From: Limiplasma sp036652695
GTDB lineage: Bacteria; Bacillota; Clostridia; Christensenellales; Aristaeellaceae
Length of the DNA: 64,000 nt
NCBI GenBank assembly: GCA_036652695.1
Contig: JAVVVJ010000001.1
Location: 113,574-177,573 of the forward strand
Direction: 5' to 3'
The position numbers and the translations under genes were made by a program. The notes under the pieces were generated by a model. That model searched no databases. It was not told the DNA's origin and saw only the letters and a list, made by a program, of their open reading frames with translations. This document shows, in pieces, positions 58,706-64,000 of this stretch. The first letter of the stretch is position 1, and each line of letters starts with the position of its first letter.

Positions 58706-58713
58706 GTACGTAC
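58706..58713. promoter_or_regulatory. AraR-type operator upstream of araR
   Basis: GTACGTAC palindrome within ATAGGTACGTACTATT at 58702-58717. It equals the core of the known Bacillus AraR site (ATTTGTACGTACAAAT). It lies just upstream of the araR -35 box, pointing to autoregulation. Confidence 0.65.
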
Positions 58714-58731
58714 TATTTTTCGTTCTCCCAA

Positions 58732-58760
58732 TTGCCACAACCTTCAAACTATGCTATGAT
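58732..58760 (+). promoter_or_regulatory. Promoter of araR
   Basis: TTGCCA (58732-58737), 17 bases, TATGAT (58755-58760), about 80 bases before the araR start. Confidence 0.6.
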
Positions 58761-58839
58761 AAGCATACGATTTGATGGCGGCACTGCCGTGTGCAAAGAT
58801 GCGTACCAATGCATCCGCCAAGGGGAGGAACTACATACC

Positions 58840-59916
58840 ATGGAACCCAAATACCAAGCCGTGGCAGATGCGCTGCGCCGCGATATTGCCGCCGGTCTGT
58901 ACCGCGATGGCGATACGCTGCTCACCGAGGCCGAGCTTAAGGATCAATTCGGCGTAAGCCGCCAAACGGTGCGTCAAGCCATCTCCCTGCTGGAAAACGA
59001 TGGTCTGGTGCTGCGCAGGCGCGGCAGCGGCACCTATGTGACCCACGGCCCGCGCAAGCACAATGGCACCCTCAGCGTGGGCGTGATTACCACCTACATT
59101 ACGGATTATATCTTTCCCTCCATCGTGCGCGGCATTGAAAGCGTGCTTTCCAGCGAGAACTGCGTCATGAGCCTGTCCGCCACCTATAACCGCACGGATC
59201 GCGAGCGCGCACTGCTGGAGCGCGTGCTGGAAACCCCCGTGGACGGCCTGATCATTGAAGGCACCAAAACCGCGCTGCCCAACCCAAACATCGCGCTATA
59301 CGAGCGGCTTTGGGAACGCAACATCCCCGTTGTGTTCATTAACGGCTATTACCCTCAGCTCAAGCGCAACGTACACGTGGTCACAGATGACGAGGCGGGC
59401 GGGCGCATGGCGGTTTCGGCGTTGCTGGAGCGCGGCTTGCGGCGCGTGGGCGGCATCTTTAAAAGCGACGATATGCAGGGGCATCTGCGCTATCAGGGCT
59501 TTGCGGCAGCGCTTGAGGAGGCGGGGCTTCCCGTGAGCGACGAGCGTATTTGCTGGTTCAGCACCGAAAACCTTTCCCGCTTTTTATGTGAGGAAACCGG
59601 CGCGGCCTTTTTGCGCCGCCTAAGAGCCGATACGGACGCCGTGGTTTGCTATAACGATGATGTGGCGCTACGCCTGATGGAGCAGTTAAGCGCGCAGGGC
59701 ATTTCCGTACCGGACGACCTATCGCTCATCAGCTTTGATAACAGCGCGTTCTCTAGCATTTGCAGCCCTAAGCTCAGCACGCTTTCCCACCCCAAAGACG
59801 CCTTTGGCCGCGAGGCTGCGCGCAAGCTGCTGCGCATGATTGAGGGCGCACAGGAGGAAAGCGTCGCGCTGCCGTGGGAACTTGTGCTTCGCGAGAGCAT
59901 GCGCCGTCAACCATAG
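58840..59916 (+). CDS. araR: Arabinose operon repressor AraR (GntR DNA-binding + LacI-type sensor)
   Basis: 358 residues from ATG 58840 (AGGGGAGGA upstream). Residues ~1-70 are a GntR winged helix (PKYQAVADALRRDIAAGLYR, QFGVSRQTVRQAISLLENDG, RRRGSGTYV); residues ~80-355 are a LacI/periplasmic-binding-type sensor domain (FPSIVRGIESVLS, VVFINGYYPQLKRNVHVVTD, DAVVCYNDDVALRLME, ISFDNSAFSSICSP). This mix is unique to AraR. L-arabinose binding should release it from GTACGTAC operators. Two such sites are found: one upstream of this gene, one just downstream of the araB promoter. It is separated from araB by 124 bases and read in the same direction. Confidence 0.93.
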   Translation: MEPKYQAVADALRRDIAAGLYRDGDTLLTEAELKDQFGVSRQTVRQAISLLENDGLVLRRRGSGTYVTHGPRKHNGTLSVGVITTYITDYIFPSIVRGIESVLSSENCVMSLSATYNRTDRERALLERVLETPVDGLIIEGTKTALPNPNIALYERLWERNIPVVFINGYYPQLKRNVHVVTDDEAGGRMAVSALLERGLRRVGGIFKSDDMQGHLRYQGFAAALEEAGLPVSDERICWFSTENLSRFLCEETGAAFLRRLRADTDAVVCYNDDVALRLMEQLSAQGISVPDDLSLISFDNSAFSSICSPKLSTLSHPKDAFGREAARKLLRMIEGAQEESVALPWELVLRESMRRQP

Positions 59917-59949
59917 CAAACCGCGCCGAGCGCCATTCCAAAGAAGCCC

Positions 59950-59978
59950 TTGCGAAAAGCGGAAAAGTATGCTATTCT
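59950..59978 (+). promoter_or_regulatory. Promoter of araBAD-type operon
   Basis: TTGCGA (59950-59955), 17 bases, TATTCT (59973-59978). The AraR operator begins about 10 bases after the -10, so a bound repressor would block open-complex formation or clearance. Confidence 0.65.
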
Positions 59979-59986
59979 GTTTTTGA

Positions 59987-60019
59987 ATTGGTACGTACAA
60001 CTTGGAGGAAGCCTCCAAG
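59987..60019. promoter_or_regulatory. AraR-type operator and adjoining hairpin before araB
   Basis: ATTGGTACGTACAACT (59987-60002) has the same GTACGTAC core (59991-59998) as the araR site. It is followed by CTTGGAGG, AAG, CCTCCAAG (60001-60019), a perfect 8-bp hairpin in the mRNA leader, 21 bases before the araB ATG. The hairpin may affect mRNA stability or translation; that part is speculative. Confidence 0.65.
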
Positions 60020-60040
60020 TGTGAAGAAAGGAGCTCTTCC

Positions 60041-61702
60041 ATGAGCAAATATACCATTGGCATTGATTATGGCACGTTAAGCGGGCGCGCCGTGCTGGTA
60101 AACGCCGCCACTGGCGAGGAGGTCGCCAGCGCCATGCTGGCCTATCCCCACGCGGTGATGGATACCCAACTCCCCTGCGGCAAAAAGCTGGGGCATGATT
60201 GGGCCTTGCAGCATCCACAGGATTATGTGGATGTGCTTACCTATGCCATTCCGGAGGCGTTGCGCCTGTCCGGCGTACGACCTGAGGACGTGATCGGCAT
60301 TGGAACGGATTTTACCGCCTGCACGGTGCTGCCCGTGAAGCACGATGGCACACCCCTTTGCGCCTTGCCGGAATTTGCGGAAAACCCGCACGCCTACGTG
60401 AAGCTGTGGAAGCACCACGCCGCACAGGATAAGGCCAACCGCTTGACTGAGATCGCCACCGCGCGCGGTGAAAAATGGCTGCAAAACTATGGCGGAAAAA
60501 TCTCTAGCGAATGGCTTTTCCCCAAGCTGTGGCAGATTTTGGATGAAGCGCCCGAGGTATATGCCGCCATGGACGATTTTGTAGAGGCCGCCGACTGGAT
60601 TGTGTGGCAGCTGACTGGTGTGCAGACGCGCAACTCCTGCTGCGCAGGCTATAAAGCGCTCTATAACAAAACAACCGGATACCCGGACAAGGCCTTCTTC
60701 GCCGCGCTCGACCCGCGCATGGAGAACGTTATCGCCGAAAAGCTGAGCTGCCCCGTAACGCCGCTGGGGCAGAAGGCTGGCGGCCTGACCGCCGCGATGG
60801 CCAAAAAGCTTGGCCTTTGCGAAGGCACCGCCGTGAGCATCGGCAATGTGGACGCGCACGTCTGCGTGCCCGCGGTGGGCATTGACGCGCCGGGTCGCCT
60901 GCTCGCCATTATGGGCACCTCCACCTGCCATATTCTGATGAGCACGGAGGAACGTCAGGTTCCCGGCATGTGCGGTGTGGTGCAGGATGGCGTAATGCCC
61001 GGCTATGCGGGCTACGAGGCTGGTCAGAGCTGCGTGGGCGACCATTTCGCATGGTTTGTGGAAAATTGCTGCCCCTCCGCGTATGCGCAAGCCGCGCGCG
61101 AAAAAGGCATCAATATCCAGCAGTACCTCACCGAGCTTGCCAGCAAGCAGCGTGTGGGCGAGCACGGCCTGCTGGCGCTGGATTGGTGGAACGGCAACCG
61201 AAGCGTGCTGGTGGATGTGGATTTGAGCGGCCTCATGCTTGGCATGACGCTGCAAACCAAGCCCGAGGATATGTACCGCGCCCTCATTGAGGCCACTGCC
61301 TACGGCACGCGCATGATTGTGGAAAATTACCGCGAGAACGGCGTGGCTGTGGAAGCCTTCTACGCCAGCGGCGGCATCAGCCAGAAAAACCCCATGCTCA
61401 TGCAGATCTATGCTGACGTGTTGAACATGGAGATCAAAATAGCGGGCGCGGCGCAGGGTCCGGCGCTCGGCAGCGCCATTTTCGCGGCAGTTGCGGCGGG
61501 CAGCGCCGCTGGCGGGTATGACGATGTCTTTGCCGCCGCGCGCGCCATGGGCAAGGTCAAAGAGCTTGTGTATCAGCCCATTCCCGAAAACGCGAAAATC
61601 TACAATCAGCTTTTTGACGAGTACCGCACCCTTCACGATTACCTCGGCCGCGGCGCGAACGATGTGATGAAGCGCATCAAGGCCATCAAGATCGGTCAAT
61701 AA
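60041..61702 (+). CDS. araB: L-ribulokinase
   Basis: 553 residues, the normal length; phosphorylates L-ribulose with ATP. FGGY kinase fold: TIGIDYGTLSGRAVLVNA at the start, GIGTDFTACTVLPV, the central WIVWQLTGVQTRNSCCAGYK, SIGNVDAHVCVPAVG, IMGTSTCHILMS, and the C-terminal AFYASGGISQKNPMLMQIYA. ATG 60041 has GAAAGGAG 6 bases upstream. araA follows after 34 bases and araD soon after, so the three form an operon under AraR. Confidence 0.96.
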   Translation: MSKYTIGIDYGTLSGRAVLVNAATGEEVASAMLAYPHAVMDTQLPCGKKLGHDWALQHPQDYVDVLTYAIPEALRLSGVRPEDVIGIGTDFTACTVLPVKHDGTPLCALPEFAENPHAYVKLWKHHAAQDKANRLTEIATARGEKWLQNYGGKISSEWLFPKLWQILDEAPEVYAAMDDFVEAADWIVWQLTGVQTRNSCCAGYKALYNKTTGYPDKAFFAALDPRMENVIAEKLSCPVTPLGQKAGGLTAAMAKKLGLCEGTAVSIGNVDAHVCVPAVGIDAPGRLLAIMGTSTCHILMSTEERQVPGMCGVVQDGVMPGYAGYEAGQSCVGDHFAWFVENCCPSAYAQAAREKGINIQQYLTELASKQRVGEHGLLALDWWNGNRSVLVDVDLSGLMLGMTLQTKPEDMYRALIEATAYGTRMIVENYRENGVAVEAFYASGGISQKNPMLMQIYADVLNMEIKIAGAAQGPALGSAIFAAVAAGSAAGGYDDVFAAARAMGKVKELVYQPIPENAKIYNQLFDEYRTLHDYLGRGANDVMKRIKAIKIGQ

Positions 61703-61736
61703 CCCCATTTGGAAAGAATGAAGGAGATTTTTGCGC

Positions 61737-63218
61737 ATGGAAAAGCTCTCTCAATATGATTTTTGGTTTATTTGCGGCACGCAAGCCCTGTATGGCGATG
61801 AGTGTATCCGGCAGGAAGAGGAGCATTGCCGCATCATAACCGAGGCGCTCAACAAGGATGCTGCCATTGTTGGAAACATCGTCTTTCAGGGCGCGGTGCT
61901 GGACAGCCAATCCATCACGGACGTGCTGCTCGCTGCCAACGCCGACCCCCGCTGCGCGGGTGTGATTGCGTGGATGCATACCTTTAGCCCCTCCAAGATG
62001 TGGATCAACGGCTTGAGCAAGCTGCAAAAGCCTTACCTGCACTGGAACACGCAGTTCAGCCGCGACATTCCATGGAACCAGATCGATATGGACTACATGA
62101 ACCTCAACCAGTCCGCGCATGGCGACCGCGAACATGGCTTTATCACGGCGCGCCTGCGCATGCCGCGCAAGGTGATTGCCGGGCACTGGGAGGATGCGGG
62201 CATCCGCGGGCGCATCGGCCATTGGATGCGAAGCGCCATTGGCGCACAGGAAAGCCGCCGCCTGAAGGTTTGCCGCTTTGGCGATAACATGCGCGACGTC
62301 GCCGTAACAGAGGGCGATAAGGTGGAGGCTGAGCTGAAGCTGGGCTGGAGCGTGAACACATGGGGTGTGGGCGACCTGATCGCCCGCTTGAAGCAGGTAA
62401 CGGAGGCGCAGGTGGACGCGAAAATGGCGGAGTACCGCGAGAAATACGACCTCCGCACCGATCGTCTGGATGCCGTTCGCTACCAAGCGAAGGAGGAGGT
62501 TGCGCTGGAGGGCTTTCTGACGGAGGGCGGCTTTGGCGCGTTCACGGATACTTTTCAGGATTTGCAGGAGCTTAAGCAGCTCATGGGGCTTGCCACCCAA
62601 AACCTTATGGGCAAGGGCATTGGCTTTGGCGGTGAGGGCGATTGGAAGCTGGCGGCGCTGGATCGCGTGATGAAGCTGATGGCCGCTGGCCTGCCGGGTG
62701 GAACCGCCTTCATGGAGGATTACAGCTACCACATGGAGCCGGGCAACGAGGGCATCCTCGGCGCTCATATGCTGGAGGTTGACCCGGACATTGCCGCTGA
62801 CCGGCCGTGGATTGAAGTGCATCCGCTGGGCATCGGCGACCGCGAGGACCCCGCCCGCCTGTGCTTCAACACCGGCGATGGGGATGCCATCGTATGCACG
62901 CTGGTGGATATGGGCGACCGCTTCCGCATGATCGTAAACGATGTGCATGCCTGCGCACCTTTCCACGATATGCCCAACCTGCCTACCGCCCGCGTGATGT
63001 GGAAGCCCATGCCGAGCCTCTCCACCTCCGCCGAGGCGTGGATTTTGGCGGGCGGGGCGCATCACACCGTGCTCAGCTACGCGCTGGATGCGGAGCATAT
63101 GCGCGACTTTTGCGAAATCATGGGCATTGAGTTTATTCACATCAACAAGGATACCACCATCCCGCAGCTGCAAAAAGAGCTGCAATGGAACGATATCGTC
63201 TGGCGCATCCGCGGGTAA
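61737..63218 (+). CDS. araA: L-arabinose isomerase
   Basis: 493 residues; converts L-arabinose to L-ribulose using Mn2+. Typical blocks: YDFWFICGTQALYGDE, HTFSPSKMWINGL, HWNTQFSRDIPWNQIDMDYM, QSAHGDREHGFI, GFGGEGDWKLAALDRVMK, and the metal-binding Glu/His in TAFMEDYSYHMEPG and EVHPLGIG. ATG 61737 follows AAGGAGA. It sits between araB and araD in the usual order. Confidence 0.97.
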   Translation: MEKLSQYDFWFICGTQALYGDECIRQEEEHCRIITEALNKDAAIVGNIVFQGAVLDSQSITDVLLAANADPRCAGVIAWMHTFSPSKMWINGLSKLQKPYLHWNTQFSRDIPWNQIDMDYMNLNQSAHGDREHGFITARLRMPRKVIAGHWEDAGIRGRIGHWMRSAIGAQESRRLKVCRFGDNMRDVAVTEGDKVEAELKLGWSVNTWGVGDLIARLKQVTEAQVDAKMAEYREKYDLRTDRLDAVRYQAKEEVALEGFLTEGGFGAFTDTFQDLQELKQLMGLATQNLMGKGIGFGGEGDWKLAALDRVMKLMAAGLPGGTAFMEDYSYHMEPGNEGILGAHMLEVDPDIAADRPWIEVHPLGIGDREDPARLCFNTGDGDAIVCTLVDMGDRFRMIVNDVHACAPFHDMPNLPTARVMWKPMPSLSTSAEAWILAGGAHHTVLSYALDAEHMRDFCEIMGIEFIHINKDTTIPQLQKELQWNDIVWRIRG

Positions 63219-63255
63219 CCATACCCGCGCGCCGCAGGAAAGGATGGCTGCGCGC

Positions 63256-63957
63256 ATGCTCAAGCATTTGAAGGAAGCTGTTTATGAGGCAAACCTGCTG
63301 CTGCCCAAGCATCAGCTGGTCACGTTTACATGGGGCAACGTCTCCGGCGTTGACCGCGAACGGGGCTTGTTCGTGATTAAGCCCTCTGGCGTGCCCTACG
63401 AGGAGCTAAGCCCGGAGGACATGGTGGTGATGGATCTGCAAGGCAACAAGGTGGAGGGTAAGTTAAACCCCAGCAGCGATACGCCTACCCACATGGAGCT
63501 TTACAACCGCTTCCCCGCCATCGGCGGCGTGGTACACACGCATAGCCGCTGGGCCACCATCTGGGCGCAGGCCGGGCGCGAGATTCCGCCCTATGGCACC
63601 ACGCACGCGGATTATATCTACGGCGCGGTACCGGTCACCCGCTCGCTAACGGAGGAGGAGGTCACAACCGCATACGAGCTGGAAACCGGCCGCGTAATCG
63701 CCGCCCGGTTTGAGGAGGCGGCGATTGACCCCGCAGCGGTGCCCTGCGTGCTGGTGCGCAACCACGGCCCCTTCGCGTGGGGCAAGGATGCGCGCGAGGC
63801 GGTGCATAACGCGGTGGTGCTGGAGGAGGTCGCCATGATGGCATGGCACACCGAGGCTTTGCCGCAGACCTCCCCTGTGCCCTGCGCGCCAACCTATGTG
63901 CTAGACAAGCACTATCTGCGCAAGCATGGCCCGAACGCGTACTACGGGCAAAAATAA
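63256..63957 (+). CDS. araD: L-ribulose-5-phosphate 4-epimerase
   Basis: 233 residues, normal length; converts L-ribulose 5-phosphate to D-xylulose 5-phosphate, feeding the pentose phosphate pathway. Zinc-binding motif VVHTHSRWATIWAQ and GTTHADYIYG, plus LVTFTWGNVSGVDRERG near the start and NHGPFAWGKDAREAVHNAVV are diagnostic. ATG 63256 with AGGAAAGG upstream is preferred to an in-frame ATG 12 bases earlier. It closes the araB-araA-araD operon; a hairpin follows. Confidence 0.96.
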   Translation: MLKHLKEAVYEANLLLPKHQLVTFTWGNVSGVDRERGLFVIKPSGVPYEELSPEDMVVMDLQGNKVEGKLNPSSDTPTHMELYNRFPAIGGVVHTHSRWATIWAQAGREIPPYGTTHADYIYGAVPVTRSLTEEEVTTAYELETGRVIAARFEEAAIDPAAVPCVLVRNHGPFAWGKDAREAVHNAVVLEEVAMMAWHTEALPQTSPVPCAPTYVLDKHYLRKHGPNAYYGQK

Positions 63958-63967
63958 AAGCAACAGC

Positions 63968-64000
63968 AAGGCGGTCAGGGCATTCAGCCCCGACCGCCTT
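63968..64000 (+). terminator. Terminator of the arabinose operon (cut by window edge)
   Basis: AAGGCGGTC..GGG, loop CATTCAG, CCC..GACCGCCTT; the T-run would lie beyond the last base. Confidence 0.7.

Noticed and set aside
58538..58747. 69-residue minus-strand frame between the coiled-coil gene and araR
   Set aside because: It covers the araR operator and promoter region, has no ribosome site and no recognisable domain.
60077..61738. 553-residue open frame antisense to araB
   Set aside because: It has no ribosome site and is His/Ala/Arg-rich, as typical of shadows opposite GC-rich genes; araB on the other strand is certain.
61686..63263. 525-residue open frame antisense to araA
   Set aside because: Same shadow pattern; AraA motifs on the plus strand are unambiguous.

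Overview
The window looks like chromosome of a high-GC, spore-lineage Firmicute (class Clostridia, probably a gut or anaerobic plant-fibre degrader). The evidence is a full-length Spo0A, a Bacillus-type PurR, a phenylalanine T-box leader, the rimO-pgsA-cinA-recA order, sigma-A promoters (TTGACA-17-TATAAT type) and strong AGGAGG ribosome binding sites. No rRNA, tRNA or CRISPR array was found. The assembly is draft: ten Ns flanked by poly-G/poly-C runs lie at about 37.46-37.61 kb.

Layout. 0-10.3 kb: a GNAT fragment, then minus-strand genes for membrane and cell-surface glycan work (DUF6020 protein, two GT2 glycosyltransferases, a DUF354 protein, a large GT-C-like membrane protein, a zinc-ribbon/Yip1 protein, an M1-type peptidase). 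10.5-17.2 kb: murB-rapZ, spo0A, a decayed rhuM gene, an orphan response regulator and an unusually short alaS. 17.3-19.8 kb: an AT-rich island with an Eco47II-type restriction-modification pair followed by a decayed group II intron end. 19.8-25.6 kb: a DUF2804 protein, galM, a membrane acyltransferase, a YitT protein and an orphan MazF.

25.7-37.5 kb: one tightly coupled signalling operon with a receiver-GGDEF*-EAL-PAS-receiver protein and three large PAS-rich hybrid histidine kinases. It contains no DNA-binding output, so cyclic-di-GMP hydrolysis is the only recognisable output encoded in it. This is the most system-like and least ordinary part of the window, together with a 76-bp promoter-carrying repeat present twice (39.3 and 52.1 kb).

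38-44 kb: a DUF2974 hydrolase, then the L-rhamnose cluster (AraC-type regulator, rhaB, rhaA, rhaD). 44-52 kb: an LD-carboxypeptidase, recA-cinA-pgsA-rimO, a diguanylate cyclase, a GlmU with a degenerate first domain, and purR. 52-57.5 kb: a DUF6056 membrane protein and T-box-controlled pheST. 57.6-64 kb: a membrane-anchored coiled-coil protein, then the L-arabinose cluster (araR, araB, araA, araD) with two GTACGTAC AraR-type operators. The rhamnose and arabinose clusters, plus aldose epimerase, point to use of plant cell-wall sugars. No sugar transporter is encoded in the window.
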